Below are positions 24,684 to 34,751 of a DNA stretch of 64,000 nt, piece after piece; position 1 is the stretch's first letter; every line of letters starts with the position of its first letter. The translations under genes were made by a program, and so were the position numbers. The stretch covers positions 1 through 64,000 of the forward strand of contig UBKJ01000003.1 in assembly GCA_900465915.1 (NCBI GenBank), in the 5' to 3' direction. The notes under the pieces are model-generated. The model had not been told where the DNA came from, searched no databases, and was given only the letters and a program-made list of their open reading frames with translations. The DNA comes from Hyphomicrobiales bacterium. Lineage in GTDB: Bacteria > Pseudomonadota > Alphaproteobacteria > Rhizobiales > Rhizobiaceae.

Positions 24684-26306
24684 TCAGCCGCCTTTTTTCG
24701 TCACATAGCCCTTCGACGCGTCCTCGGCGCGGGCCTGCGCGCTGCGCTTGGCCGGATCGCCGTAGCCGCCGCCGCCCGGCAGTTGCAGCACCAGCTTGCG
24801 GCCGGCCGGGACGTGCTGCCAGCCCTTGGGCTTGAGCTTGGTTCCGTCGTCGAGCGCGACCACGCCCGCCGCCCCTTCGCCGCCGCCGTCGCGGCCCCTG
24901 GCGCGGTGGTTGACGCGGTCGAACATGGCGGAGAAGTCGAATTCATGGCCGGGAATGGCCTCGATCTCGATGGTCTGGCCGAGGCCGCCGCGATATTCGC
25001 CGTCGCCGCCGGAATCGGGCCGCAGCTCCTTGCGCCAGACGATGATCGGGCCGGTATGCTCGGTCGCCTCGATCGGCATGGTCATGACGCCCGAGGGGAA
25101 GGCCGTGGCGGAAAGGCCGTCCAGCGTCGGGCGCGCGCCCATGCCGCCGGAGTTGAACATCAGGATCTCCGCCTTGCGGCCCGTCTGGCCCGCGACCGGG
25201 CGGGCGGAGATGTGGATGTTCCACAGGGCCGCGGCGCCCTCCGCCAGAATCTGCCCCGGCAGCGCCTTGGCCAGCGCGCCGAGCACCAAGTCCGGCACCA
25301 TATGGCCGATCACATGCCGCAGCGACACCGGCGCGGGGCGCTGGGCGTTGAGGATATTGACCGGCGAGGAGATGGTGAACAGCTCCAGCGACGCCCAGTT
25401 GTTCGGAATGTCCGGCGCGACCACGCATTTCATCGCGTAGCAGGCGTAGGCCTTGGTGTAGATGATCGGAACGTTGATACCCCACGGGCTGACCGGGTCG
25501 CTGCCGGAGAAATCGACGTTCACCGTGTCCGCGCCGATCTCGATCTCGGCGGCGAGGTTGATCGGCGTGTCGTAGCCGTCGGTGACGAGCGTGTTCGACC
25601 AGCGGCCCTTGGGCAAAGCGCGGATGCGCTCCAGCGTGGCGGCGCGGGTGCGCGAGAAGATGAACTCGCCCAGCGCGTCGAGCGAGGTCAGGCCGATCTC
25701 GCGCATCATGTCGACGAGGCGGTTGTGGCCGACGTCGTTGCAGGCGGCGAGCGAATAGAAATCGCCCACGACCTGGTTCGGCTCGCGGACATTGGCGCGC
25801 AGCATGCGCACCAGATCCTTGTTGACCGCGCCGCGCTCGGCGAATTTCATGATCGGGATCTGGATGCCTTCCTCGTAGACGGACTTGCCGTCCGCGCCGA
25901 AGCCGCGCCCGCCGACGTCGACCACATGCGCCGTGCAGGCGAAGAAGCCGACCAGCTCGTCGCCGAGGAAGGAGGGCGACACCATGGTGATGTCGTGCAG
26001 GTGCCCCGTGCCCTTCCACGGATCGTTGGTGACGTAGGTGTCGCCGGGATACATCTCCTCGCGCGGGATTTCCGCCATGAAATGCAGCACGGCTTCCGCC
26101 ATGGTGTTGACATGGCCCGGCGTGCCGGTGACGGCCTGCGCCAGCATGCGGCCCTTGGGGTCGAACACGCCGGCCGAAAGGTCGCCCGCCTCGCGCACCG
26201 AGGTGGAGAAGGCGGTGCGCAGCAGCGTCAGCGCCTGTTCCTCGACCACCGAGATCAGGCGGTTCCACATGACCTGCATGCGGATTTCGTGGGTTGCGTC
26301 GCTCAT
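24684..26306 (-). CDS. hyuB: hydantoinase/oxoprolinase family, subunit B
   Basis: 540 residues, the usual length for HyuB. Typical segments are AFSTSVREAGDLSAGVFD near residue 32, GDTYVTNDPWKGTGHLHDITM near 90, the ARG.. and GGLGQTIEI stretches, and a C-terminal PGGGGYGDPAKR. Together with subunit A it hydrolyses a cyclic amide with ATP (5-oxoproline, hydantoins), or in related enzymes carboxylates ketones. The start overlaps the subunit A stop by 4 bases (ATGA). It is the last gene of a five-gene operon. Substrate unknown. Confidence 0.88.
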   Translation of the reverse strand: MSDATHEIRMQVMWNRLISVVEEQALTLLRTAFSTSVREAGDLSAGVFDPKGRMLAQAVTGTPGHVNTMAEAVLHFMAEIPREEMYPGDTYVTNDPWKGTGHLHDITMVSPSFLGDELVGFFACTAHVVDVGGRGFGADGKSVYEEGIQIPIMKFAERGAVNKDLVRMLRANVREPNQVVGDFYSLAACNDVGHNRLVDMMREIGLTSLDALGEFIFSRTRAATLERIRALPKGRWSNTLVTDGYDTPINLAAEIEIGADTVNVDFSGSDPVSPWGINVPIIYTKAYACYAMKCVVAPDIPNNWASLELFTISSPVNILNAQRPAPVSLRHVIGHMVPDLVLGALAKALPGQILAEGAAALWNIHISARPVAGQTGRKAEILMFNSGGMGARPTLDGLSATAFPSGVMTMPIEATEHTGPIIVWRKELRPDSGGDGEYRGGLGQTIEIEAIPGHEFDFSAMFDRVNHRARGRDGGGEGAAGVVALDDGTKLKPKGWQHVPAGRKLVLQLPGGGGYGDPAKRSAQARAEDASKGYVTKKGG

Positions 26307-28396
26307 GCTCCGATTTCCTTGCGCAGGAGGAGAAGTGCGCCGTCATCCTGCATGACCACGTCGAAGGGCGAGGTGACGACGGTTGAGGTTTCGCGCTCGA
26401 CGATCACCGCCGGGCCGCTGACGCGCGCGCCGGGGCTGAGCGTGGTGCGCTCGACGATCGTCGTGGTGAGGTTCTCGCCGCGCGCCGGGTCGAAGACGGG
26501 GCGGGTGACCGGCGCTTCCGCCTTCGAGCGGCCGGTGGTGAGCGTCAGGCGGTCGGGCGCGGGGCGCTCGTCCTCGGCCTTCACCGACCATGTCACGATC
26601 TCGATTTCGAGCCCGTCCAGCCCGTCGATGGCGCGGCCGAAGAAGCGGGCGTAATTGTCGCGGAAACTGTCGCGGATGAGGTCGATGTCGGCTTGCGTGA
26701 ACGGCCGGTCCGGCAGCGACACCGGGATTTCCCAGCCCTGCCCGACATAGCGCATGAAGGCGGTGATCTCGCGGCGGATCGCGCCGTCCGTGCCGGCGCG
26801 GACGAAACCTTCCGCCGTGGCTTTCAGCTCGTCCAGAAGCGCGTTGACGGCGGCCGGATCGAAGGCGGAGAGCCGCACGATCTTCGAGGCCAGCGCCTCG
26901 TAGCCGAAGGGGGCCTTGAGGAAGCCGATGGCCGAGCCGACGCCCGCGCCCGACGGGATCAGGCACTGGTCGATGCCGAGCTTCTCGCACAGCCGCGCCG
27001 CGTGCAGCGGGGCCGCGCCGCCGAAGGCGATCATCAGGTTGTCGGAGATGTTCTTGCCGTTTTCCACCGCGTGAACGCGGGCGGCGTTGGCCATGTTCTC
27101 GTCCACCACCTCGCAGATGCCGAAGGCGGCCGGCTCGTTGCTGAGGCCGAGCTTGCTCGCCACATGGCGCTCGACGGCCTTTTCGGCGTTCTCGACCGAA
27201 AGCCGGATCGCGCCGCCGGCGAAATTGTCGGGGTCGAGCTTGCCCAGAAGCAGGTCGGCGTCGGTGATGGCCGGGCGCTCGCCGCCGCGCTGGTAGCAGG
27301 CGGGGCCGGGCTCGGAGGCGGCCGATTCCGGGCCGGTCTGGATGCGGCCCATGGCGTCGACCCAGGCGATGGAGCCGCCGCCCGCGCCGATCTCGATCAT
27401 CTCGATCACCGGAATGGAGATCGGCATGCCCGAGCCCTTGCAGAAGCGATAGGTGCGCGCCACCTCGAAGGTGCGCGCGGTCTTGGGCGCGTAATCCTCG
27501 ATCAGGCAGATCTTGGCCGTGGTGCCGCCCATGTCGTAGCTGACCACCGTTTCGAGGCCGAAGCGCCGCGCCACGTCGGCGGCGAAGATCGCGCCGCCGG
27601 CGGGGCCGGATTCGACGAGTCGCACCGGAAATTCCGACGCCGTCTCGACCGTGATCAGCCCGCCGCCGGAATGGATCAGGAAGACCGGGCATTTCGCGCC
27701 CATCTCCGCCAGCCGCACCTGAAGCCGCGACAGGTAGTCGGCCATTTGCGGGCGCACATAGGCGTTGGCGCAGACCGTGTTGAAGCGCTCGAACTCGCGC
27801 ATCTGCGGCGAGACTTCCGACGAGATCGAGATCGGCGCGGAAACCTTTCGCGCGATGATCTCGCGGGCGCGGCGCTCATGCGCCGGGTTCATGTAGGAAT
27901 GGATGAAGCCGATGGCGACCGCGCCGAAACCTTCCGCCGCGATCCGGTCGGCGATCTCCTCCAGCGCAGCCTCGTCCAGCGGCAGCAATTCCTGCCCCTG
28001 CGCGCCGATGCGGCCCTTGACGGCGAAGCGGTCCTCGCGCGGGATTAGCGGCGTGGGCAGGCGCAGGTTGAGGTCGTATTGCTCGAAACGGCTTTCGGTG
28101 CGCATCTCGATGACGTCGCGGAAACCCTCGGTGGTCACGAAGGCGGTGCGCGCGCCGCGCCGCTCGATCAGCGCGTTGGTGGCGAGCGTGGTGCCGTGGA
28201 TGACGATGTCGAGATCGGCCGGCGTGATGCCCGCGTCGCGCGTCACGATGGCGACGCCGTCGAGGATCGCCTGTTCCGGCGCGCTGTAATTGGTCAGCAC
28301 CTTGGTGGAATAGAGCGCGCCGCGGCATTCGAGCGCGATATCGGTGAAGGTGCCGCCGATGTCGGCCCCAAGGCGGATGGTCTGCCTCTTGCTCAT
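26303..28396 (-). CDS. hyuA: hydantoinase/oxoprolinase family, subunit A
   Basis: 697 residues. The N-terminus RLGADIGGTFTDIAL is the first phosphate-binding loop of the ASKHA/actin-like ATPase fold. Other family marks are the VIHGTTLATNALIERRGARTA stretch and ESGPAGG.., SYDMGGTTAK. and the glycine-rich GAGGGSIAW. It uses ATP to activate a ring amide or carbonyl for subunit B. The true start is the ATG at 28396, overlapping the ThDP gene stop by ATGA; the open frame runs further upstream through the antisense of another gene. The specific ring substrate is not predictable. Confidence 0.88.
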   Translation of the reverse strand: MSKRQTIRLGADIGGTFTDIALECRGALYSTKVLTNYSAPEQAILDGVAIVTRDAGITPADLDIVIHGTTLATNALIERRGARTAFVTTEGFRDVIEMRTESRFEQYDLNLRLPTPLIPREDRFAVKGRIGAQGQELLPLDEAALEEIADRIAAEGFGAVAIGFIHSYMNPAHERRAREIIARKVSAPISISSEVSPQMREFERFNTVCANAYVRPQMADYLSRLQVRLAEMGAKCPVFLIHSGGGLITVETASEFPVRLVESGPAGGAIFAADVARRFGLETVVSYDMGGTTAKICLIEDYAPKTARTFEVARTYRFCKGSGMPISIPVIEMIEIGAGGGSIAWVDAMGRIQTGPESAASEPGPACYQRGGERPAITDADLLLGKLDPDNFAGGAIRLSVENAEKAVERHVASKLGLSNEPAAFGICEVVDENMANAARVHAVENGKNISDNLMIAFGGAAPLHAARLCEKLGIDQCLIPSGAGVGSAIGFLKAPFGYEALASKIVRLSAFDPAAVNALLDELKATAEGFVRAGTDGAIRREITAFMRYVGQGWEIPVSLPDRPFTQADIDLIRDSFRDNYARFFGRAIDGLDGLEIEIVTWSVKAEDERPAPDRLTLTTGRSKAEAPVTRPVFDPARGENLTTTIVERTTLSPGARVSGPAVIVERETSTVVTSPFDVVMQDDGALLLLRKEIGA

Positions 28397-30057
28397 GCTT
28401 TTTCCTTGCTTGCGAGCGCCGCTGCGCGCATCTGGCTGAGCGTCTGGCGCGGGGTGAGCGCTTCGGGGGAAATGTCGAGATCGAGCACCGCGCCGGTCTT
28501 CGAGGCGCGGGCGCGGGCGAAGGCGGCCGGGAAATCCTCGGTCTTCGTCACCCGCTCTGCGTGATAGCCATAGGCCTTGGCCAGCGTCACGAAATCCGGG
28601 TTCTCCATGGTGGTGCCGGAGACGCGGCCGGGATAGTTGCGCTCCTGATGGGCGCGGATGGTGCCGTAAATGCCGTTGTTGACGAGAAGCACGATCGGCT
28701 GCGCCCCCGCCTGCATGGCGGTTCCAAGCTCCTGACAATTCATCTGGAAATCGCCGTCGCCGGCGAAGCAGACCACGGTGCGCTCGGGGAAAGCGACCTT
28801 GGCGGCGACGGCGGCCGGAAGCCCGTAGCCCATCGCGCCCGATTGCGGGGCGAGCAGCCGCGCCTTCTTGCCGAATTTATAGAACTTGTTGGGCCAGACG
28901 GTGAAATTGCCCGCGCCGTTGGTGAGGATGGCGTCCTCCGGCAGCACCTCGCGCACATGCTCCATGGCCGCGACCATGTCGACCGGCGAGGGCTGCGCCG
29001 GGGCGGCGAAGCTCGCCTCATAGGCGGCGCGGCCGTCGGCGCGCCACTTCGCCCATTCGCCCTTGACGGGCCTGAGGGCGGCGGCGAAGGCGTTGGGCCC
29101 GGCATGGACGCCCAGCGTCGGCTGGTAGATCTTGCCGATCTCGCGGTCGGAGCCGTGGACATGGATCAGCTTCTGCGCTGGAACGGGCACCGAAAGCAGC
29201 GTGTAGCCGTCGGTGGTCATCTCGCCGAAGCGGACATTGACGGCGAGGATCAGGTCGGCGTCGCGGATCAGCGCCTTGACATGCCCCGGCATGCCGACGC
29301 CCGCCTCGCCGACGAAGGCGGGCGAGAAATTGTCGAACTGGTCCTGATAGCGGAACGCCGCCACCACCGGAATGTCGGAGGCCTCGGCGAAGGCCTGCAA
29401 GGCGTCATGGCCGGCCTCGGTCCAGTTGACGCCGCCCATCAGCACCAGCGGGCGCTTGGCGGCGGTAAGCAGCGCATGCACTTCGTCCATGGCGGCGGGG
29501 GCGGGCGCGGCCTCGGCGATCCTCGCCGGGCCGGAAAGCGGCGTGGCGTCGGTCAGCGCGGTCAGCATGTCCTCCGGCAGCGCGATCACCACCGGGCCGG
29601 GGCGGCCGGTGGTCGCGGTGGTCCAGGCGCGGGCGAGGATTTCGGGGATGCGTTCGACCTGATCGATTTCGGTCGCCCATTTCGCCACCGTGCCGAAGAC
29701 GGCGCGGTAGTCGATCTCCTGAAACGCCTCGCGGCCCTTCATGTCGGTTCCGACCTGCCCGACGAAGAGCAGCATCGGCGCGGAATCCTGCATGGCGGTG
29801 TGCACGCCGATGGAGGCGTTGGTGACGCCGGGGCCGCGCGTGACGAAGCACAGGCCGGGCGCTCCGGTCAGCTTGCCCCATGCGGCGGCCATGAAGGACG
29901 CGCCGCCCTCGTTGCGGCACAGCACGAAATCGAGCGCGCCCCTGGTGTCGTGCAGGGCGTCGAGCACCGCCAGATAGCTTTCGCCGGGCACGCCGAACGA
30001 TTTTCTCGCGCCGAGCGCGACGAGGCTTTCGACGAGAAGCTGGCCTCCGTTACGCAT
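28393..30057 (-). CDS. thiamine diphosphate-dependent enzyme, acetolactate synthase/benzoylformate decarboxylase-like
   Basis: 554 residues with the three-domain POX/ALS fold. The ThDP-activating glutamate is Glu50 in CRNEGGASFMA. The central FAD/Rossmann-type domain lies at about 190-330. The ThDP-magnesium motif is GDGDFQMNCQELGTAMQ...VLLVNN. It lacks the features needed to call it true biosynthetic acetolactate synthase and has no small subunit gene nearby, so it is more likely a catabolic 2-oxo-acid decarboxylase, ligase or lyase. Tight overlap with hyuA and a 3-bp gap after the SDR indicate one operon. Confidence 0.82.
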   Translation of the reverse strand: MRNGGQLLVESLVALGARKSFGVPGESYLAVLDALHDTRGALDFVLCRNEGGASFMAAAWGKLTGAPGLCFVTRGPGVTNASIGVHTAMQDSAPMLLFVGQVGTDMKGREAFQEIDYRAVFGTVAKWATEIDQVERIPEILARAWTTATTGRPGPVVIALPEDMLTALTDATPLSGPARIAEAAPAPAAMDEVHALLTAAKRPLVLMGGVNWTEAGHDALQAFAEASDIPVVAAFRYQDQFDNFSPAFVGEAGVGMPGHVKALIRDADLILAVNVRFGEMTTDGYTLLSVPVPAQKLIHVHGSDREIGKIYQPTLGVHAGPNAFAAALRPVKGEWAKWRADGRAAYEASFAAPAQPSPVDMVAAMEHVREVLPEDAILTNGAGNFTVWPNKFYKFGKKARLLAPQSGAMGYGLPAAVAAKVAFPERTVVCFAGDGDFQMNCQELGTAMQAGAQPIVLLVNNGIYGTIRAHQERNYPGRVSGTTMENPDFVTLAKAYGYHAERVTKTEDFPAAFARARASKTGAVLDLDISPEALTPRQTLSQMRAAALASKEKA

Positions 30058-30060
30058 GGG

Positions 30061-30807
30061 TCACTCCCCGTTTTGAAATTTAACCATGGTTCCGCCGCCG
30101 GTCGCCTGATCGGTGGGGAACACCTCGACGCGCGCCACGTCGACGAAGACGGGCATATCGATCACCTGACCGACGATCTCGGCCACGTTCTCCGGCTGGA
30201 TCGGGCGATAGCCGTCATAGAGAACCGCCTGCGCCTGATTGTCGGGGATCGAGCTGCGGTAGAGCGCGGTCTGCACCCGGCCCGGCACGATCTCGCTGAC
30301 GCGCACCGAGGTTCCGAGCAGGTCGCAGCGCAGGTTGTCGCAGAAGAGGCTGAGCCCCGCCTTGGACGGGCCGTAAGCGCCCATGTTCGGATAGGGGGCC
30401 TGTCCGCCGCTCGACCCGATGAAGATCAGGTGGCCGCGCTTGCGCGCCGCCATGCCGGGCAGGAAGGCGCGGGTGAGGTGCATCGGCGCTTTCAGGTTGA
30501 CGTCGATCATGGCGTCGATCTCGGCCGGGTCGATGTCCTGAAACAGCGCGCGGGTGGAGAGGATGCCGGCGTTGTTGACGAGGATGTCCAGCTCGACCCC
30601 GGCCAGCGCCTTTTCGATGGCGGCCGCGTCGCGCACGTCGGCCTCGACGGCGACGGCCCCGGTCTCACGCGCGAGTTCGGCGAGCGCCTCCCTGTTGCGC
30701 CCGACGGCGTAGACGGCGAGGCCGCGCTGGCGCAGGCGCGCCACGGTGGCCTTGCCGATGCCGCTGGTCGCGCCGGTGACGAGCGCGGTGCGATAGGGTT
30801 CAGACAT
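30061..30807 (-). CDS. short-chain dehydrogenase/reductase
   Basis: 248 residues. The NAD(P)-binding motif is [11 protein letters not shown] near residue 11, the NNAG motif is present, and the catalytic Tyr-Lys pair is in YGPSKAG. It oxidises or reduces an alcohol/ketone intermediate of the hydantoinase operon. Its start overlaps the end of the upstream SDR gene by 8 bases, implying coupled translation. Confidence 0.88.
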   Translation of the reverse strand: MSEPYRTALVTGATSGIGKATVARLRQRGLAVYAVGRNREALAELARETGAVAVEADVRDAAAIEKALAGVELDILVNNAGILSTRALFQDIDPAEIDAMIDVNLKAPMHLTRAFLPGMAARKRGHLIFIGSSGGQAPYPNMGAYGPSKAGLSLFCDNLRCDLLGTSVRVSEIVPGRVQTALYRSSIPDNQAQAVLYDGYRPIQPENVAEIVGQVIDMPVFVDVARVEVFPTDQATGGGTMVKFQNGE

Positions 30808-31549
30808 AGATATAGCCTCCGCTGACCACCACGTTCTCGCCAGTGGCGTAGGTGTTGCGGGCGGACGCCATCATGACGATCCACTGCGCCATCTCGACCG
30901 GCTCGGCGGCGCGGCCGAGCGCGCTGGCCTTGGCCAGTTCCGGCAGGAAGCCCAGCTCCTTGGCGCGGTCGGTGGCGAAGCCGGCCGGCGCGACCGAATT
31001 GACCAGAATCTGGTCCTTGGCGCATTCCTGCGCGAAGGATTTGGTGAGGCTGACCACGGCGGCCTTGGTGGCGGCGTAATGGGCGTTCTGCGGATGCGCC
31101 TTGAAAGCGTCGACCGACGTGACGTTGACGATGCGCCCCGTGACATGCGGAGCCTCGACATACTGGCGCATATGGCGTACTGCGGCGACCATCATGTGAT
31201 AGGTGCCCTTGACGTTGACGGCGTTTTCAATATCCCAGTCTTCGTCGGTGATTTCGAGGATCGGCTTGCGAGGATAGATGGCGGCGCTGTTGACAAGGGC
31301 GTGGACGCGCCCCAGCTTTTCCACGATCGCCGCGAAGCCGCCATGGGCCGTCTCGGCGCGCGAAATGTCGGCTGCGGCGGTCGCGACGTCCGCGCCCATG
31401 GCGCGCAGCGCGTCGGCCGCGCCCGAAAGCAGCTCCGCGTTCCTGTCGATCAAGCCGATCTTCGCCGCGCCGTTCTCGATCATCAGCTTCGCCGTGACGA
31501 GGCCCAGTCCTGAAGCTCCGCCGACGATAACGATTGTCTGGCCTTTCAC
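30800..31549 (-). CDS. short-chain dehydrogenase/reductase, first gene of the hydantoinase operon
   Basis: 249 residues from a GTG at 31549 preceded by GAGGTGGAGC. The cofactor motif is [13 protein letters not shown], the NSAA motif replaces NNAG, and the catalytic pair is in HYAATKAAV. Two different SDRs in tandem suggest successive oxidation of a diol or a dehydrogenase/reductase pair. The gene is divergent from the YdiJ-type dehydrogenase; the start codons are 94 bp apart. The frame extends to 31597 but the extra residues are not SDR-like. Confidence 0.87.
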   Translation of the reverse strand: MKGQTIVIVGGASGLGLVTAKLMIENGAAKIGLIDRNAELLSGAADALRAMGADVATAAADISRAETAHGGFAAIVEKLGRVHALVNSAAIYPRKPILEITDEDWDIENAVNVKGTYHMMVAAVRHMRQYVEAPHVTGRIVNVTSVDAFKAHPQNAHYAATKAAVVSLTKSFAQECAKDQILVNSVAPAGFATDRAKELGFLPELAKASALGRAAEPVEMAQWIVMMASARNTYATGENVVVSGGYIYV

Positions 31550-31592
31550 GCTCCACCTCTTATTCCGTTTTGCATGGGACGAATTGTATGTT

Positions 31593-31611
31593 ATCACTTA
31601 TATGCCAACTT
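31593..31611. promoter_or_regulatory. possible shared regulatory element, copy A
   Basis: ATCACTTAT directly followed by ATGCCAACTT in the AT-rich gap between divergent genes. The same two blocks, ATCACTTAT and ATG..TCAACTT, recur with 7 more bases between them at 38871-38896 upstream of livK. The GntR/FCD gene between the two copies is a candidate binder, but the match is short. Confidence 0.25.
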
Positions 31612-31643
31612 TATAGCCGTGCAAGCGCTTTTTTGAGTTTCGA

Positions 31644-34600
31644 ATGATTCCGCTCCTCGACAGGAAGCAGGCCTCTCCTGCAACGTCAAACGGCCTCGGC
31701 GGCGGGTTCTTCGAGCGCCTTGCGGCGGCCGGCTTTGCGGGCGAGATCGAGACCGGCGAGGACACGCGCACCGTCTTCTCCACCGACAATTCCATCTATC
31801 AGCTGGAGCCTGTGGGCGTGGCGTTTCCGCGCGGGCTGGACGATCTGAAACGCATCGCGGCGCTTCTGGCCGAGCCGGCGTTTCGCGGGGTCAGGATCGC
31901 GCCGCGCGGCGGCGGCACCGGCACCAACGGCCAGTCGCTGACCTCGGGCGTCGTCGTCGACTGCTCGCGCCACATGAACCGCATCTTGGAGATCGATCCC
32001 GTCCGCCGCGTGGCGCGCGTCGAATCGGGCGTGGTCAAGGACCAGCTCAACAAGGCGCTGAAGCCCTACGGGCTGTTCTTCGCGCCGGAGCTTTCCACCT
32101 CCAACCGCGCCACCATCGGCGGCATGGTCAGCACCGACGCCTGCGGGCAGGGCTCCTGCCTCTACGGCAAGACCAGCAACCACGTGCTCGGCCTGCGCGT
32201 CGTGCTCTCCGACGGCGGCGAGTTCTGGTCGCGACCGCTGGACGAGGCGGGACTCGCCGAGGCGCAAGCCCGGCCCGGCCGCGTCGGCGACATCTACCGC
32301 ACGGCGGCGCGCATCGCCGAGGAGAAGCGCGAGCGCATCGCCGAGGTCTTCCCCAACCTCAACCGCTACATGACCGGCTACGACCTCGCCCATCTCAGGC
32401 GCGGCGACGGGCGCTTCGACCTCAACGCCGTGCTGTGCGGCTCGGAAGGCACGCTGGCGATGATCGCCGAGGCGGAGCTGAACCTCTTGCCGATCCCGGC
32501 CCATGCGGCGCTCATCAATATCCGCTACGACGATTTCAACGCCGCGCTCGAACATGCGCAGGCGCTGGTGGCGCTCAACGTCGCCTCGGTCGAGACCATC
32601 GACGAGACGGTGCTCGGCCTCGCCAAGGGCGACATGGTCTGGCCCGGCATCGCGCGCTTCTTCCCCGACGACGCGGCCGGCCCCGCCAACGGCGTCAACG
32701 TGGCCGAGGTCCTGGCCGACAGCCCGGAGGAGCTGGAGGAGAAGATCGGCTTCGTCACCGCGGCGCTGGACCGGACCGGCGCGGGCCGGGGCTATACGGT
32801 GGCGCGCGGCAAGGCCGAGGTGGAGGCGATCTGGTCGATGCGCAAGCGCGCGGTGGGCCTGCTCGGCAATGTCGAGGGGCCGGTGCGGCCGCAGCCCTTC
32901 GTCGAGGACACGGCGGTGCCGCCGGAGAACCTCGCCGCCTATATCCGCGAGTTCCGGGCGCTGCTCGACGGCGAGGGCCTGCGCTACGGCATGTTCGGCC
33001 ATGTCGACGCCGGCGTGCTGCATGTGCGCCCGGCGCTCGACTTGACGCGGCCCGATCATGTGCCGCTGGTGCGCCGCATCAGCGATGGCGTGGTGGCGCT
33101 GACGCGCAAATATGGCGGCGTCTTGTGGGGCGAGCACGGCAAGGGCGTGCGTTCGGAATATGCGCCGGAATTTTTCGGCGATCTCTATCCGAGCCTGCAG
33201 GAGATCAAGCGCGCCTTCGATCCGCACAACCAGCTCAATCCGGGCAAGATCGCCTCGCCCGCCGCCGAGCCGCTGCTGAAGATCGACCAGGTGCCGCTGC
33301 GCGGCCAGTCCGACCGCGTCATCGGCCAGGAGATCCGCGCCGCCTTCGACAACGCCGCCTATTGCAACGGCAACGGGGCCTGCTTCGATTTCGACGCCGA
33401 CGGGCTGATGTGCCCGTCCTACAAGGCGACGCGCGACCGGCGCTATTCGCCCAAGGGCCGCGCCTCGCTGGTGCGCGAATGGTTGCGGCTTCTGGCGGAA
33501 AAGGGCAGCGACCCGCGCGCCGAGGCCAGCCGCCTGCGCGGAGCCAACGCGCTGTTCGGCCTGCCGGCGCGGCTCGTGAACACGCTCGATCCGCGCAACC
33601 GCGCCGATTTCTCGCACGAGGTGCGCGCGGCGATGGACACGTGTCTGGCCTGTAAGGCCTGCGCCGGGCAATGCCCGGTCAAGGTCAGCGTGCCGTCCTT
33701 CCGCGCCAAGTTCCTGGAGCTTTATTACGGGCGCTATTTGCGGCCGCTCAAGGACCCGCTGGTGGCGGCCATCGAGACGACGCTGCCGCTAATGGCGCGG
33801 CTGCGCCCGCTCTACAATCTCGGCGTCGACACCCGCGTGGGGCAGGCGCTGATGCGTCTTGCGGGCCTCACCGCCCTGCCGCGCCTCGCCTCCGTCTCGG
33901 TCTACGACGAGGCGCGGCGTCGCGGCGTCGCGGTGGCGACGCCGGAGCGGCTGCGGAAGCTTTCGCCGGAAGAACGGTCGCGCGCGGTGGTGTTCGTGCT
34001 CGACGCCTTCTCGGTCCATTTCAGCCCCGAGGCCGGGCTGGCGCTGCTCGACCTCGCGCGCAAGATGGGCTTTGTCCCTTACCTCGCCGCGCGCACCGGC
34101 AACGGCAAGCCGCTGCATGTCCACGGCTATCTCAAGGCTTTCGAGCGCGTGGCGCAGAAGACCGCGCGCTATCTCGACGCGCTCGCCGATCTCGGCGTGG
34201 CGCTGGTCGGGCTCGACCCGTCGATGACGCTGGTCTATCGCGGCGAATATCAGGCGGCGCTGAAGGCGCCGATGCGGGCCAAGGTCCAGCTCGCGCAGGA
34301 ATGGCTGGCCGCCAATCGCGACCGCCTGCGCGCCGGCGCGGCGCCGTCGCGCGGCTTCAGGCTGCTCGGCCATTGCACCGAGCGCACCAACGCGCCGGCG
34401 TCGATGAAGCAATGGGCGTCGGTCTTCGAGGCTTTGGGCGCGCGGCTGTCGCTGCCCGAGACGGGCTGCTGCGGCATGGCCGGCACCTTCGGCCACGAGA
34501 CGCGCAACCGCCCCATCGCCGAAAAGCTCTACGAGATGAGCTGGCGTGAACAAGTGCAAGGCGCGGGGCCGGACGAGGTCGTGATGGCCACCGGCTATTC

Positions 34601-34694
34601 CTGCCGGTCGCAGGTCAAGGCGATGGACGCGCGCGTCATCCCGCATCCTGTGGAGATACTGAACGCAATGGCCGTTTCCACCGTTGGCGGATAG
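31644..34694 (+). CDS. YdiJ-type FAD-linked 2-hydroxyacid dehydrogenase with Fe-S and CCG domains
   Basis: 1016 residues, almost exactly the size of E. coli YdiJ (a D-2-hydroxyglutarate dehydrogenase). Residues about 45-290 are the FAD-binding PCMH domain (RIAPRGGGTGTNGQSLTSG), about 290-535 the FAD-oxidase C domain (GMFGHVDAGVLHVRP, WGEHGKG). An Fe-S region follows (CNGNGAC...MCPSY near 570 and CLACKACAGQCPV near 670). A C-terminal CCG region holds GCCGMAG. It probably oxidises D-2-hydroxyglutarate or another D-2-hydroxy acid and passes electrons to the respiratory chain. A GntR/FCD regulator follows 57 bp downstream. Confidence 0.85.
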   Translation: MIPLLDRKQASPATSNGLGGGFFERLAAAGFAGEIETGEDTRTVFSTDNSIYQLEPVGVAFPRGLDDLKRIAALLAEPAFRGVRIAPRGGGTGTNGQSLTSGVVVDCSRHMNRILEIDPVRRVARVESGVVKDQLNKALKPYGLFFAPELSTSNRATIGGMVSTDACGQGSCLYGKTSNHVLGLRVVLSDGGEFWSRPLDEAGLAEAQARPGRVGDIYRTAARIAEEKRERIAEVFPNLNRYMTGYDLAHLRRGDGRFDLNAVLCGSEGTLAMIAEAELNLLPIPAHAALINIRYDDFNAALEHAQALVALNVASVETIDETVLGLAKGDMVWPGIARFFPDDAAGPANGVNVAEVLADSPEELEEKIGFVTAALDRTGAGRGYTVARGKAEVEAIWSMRKRAVGLLGNVEGPVRPQPFVEDTAVPPENLAAYIREFRALLDGEGLRYGMFGHVDAGVLHVRPALDLTRPDHVPLVRRISDGVVALTRKYGGVLWGEHGKGVRSEYAPEFFGDLYPSLQEIKRAFDPHNQLNPGKIASPAAEPLLKIDQVPLRGQSDRVIGQEIRAAFDNAAYCNGNGACFDFDADGLMCPSYKATRDRRYSPKGRASLVREWLRLLAEKGSDPRAEASRLRGANALFGLPARLVNTLDPRNRADFSHEVRAAMDTCLACKACAGQCPVKVSVPSFRAKFLELYYGRYLRPLKDPLVAAIETTLPLMARLRPLYNLGVDTRVGQALMRLAGLTALPRLASVSVYDEARRRGVAVATPERLRKLSPEERSRAVVFVLDAFSVHFSPEAGLALLDLARKMGFVPYLAARTGNGKPLHVHGYLKAFERVAQKTARYLDALADLGVALVGLDPSMTLVYRGEYQAALKAPMRAKVQLAQEWLAANRDRLRAGAAPSRGFRLLGHCTERTNAPASMKQWASVFEALGARLSLPETGCCGMAGTFGHETRNRPIAEKLYEMSWREQVQGAGPDEVVMATGYSCRSQVKAMDARVIPHPVEILNAMAVSTVGG

Positions 34695-34751
34695 CCCGAA
34701 TGGGTTACCATGCCCGGCAGGGAACGAGGTTTTGAACGAGGGGAGAACATC

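Noticed and set aside
28397..28738. N-terminal extension of hydantoinase A
   Set aside because: It is antisense-like, lies inside the ThDP enzyme gene in another frame, and the ASKHA loop starts right after the ATG at 28396.
28393..30057. Assignment as acetolactate synthase large subunit
   Set aside because: No regulatory small subunit is adjacent and the operon is catabolic; the family alone does not justify ilvB.
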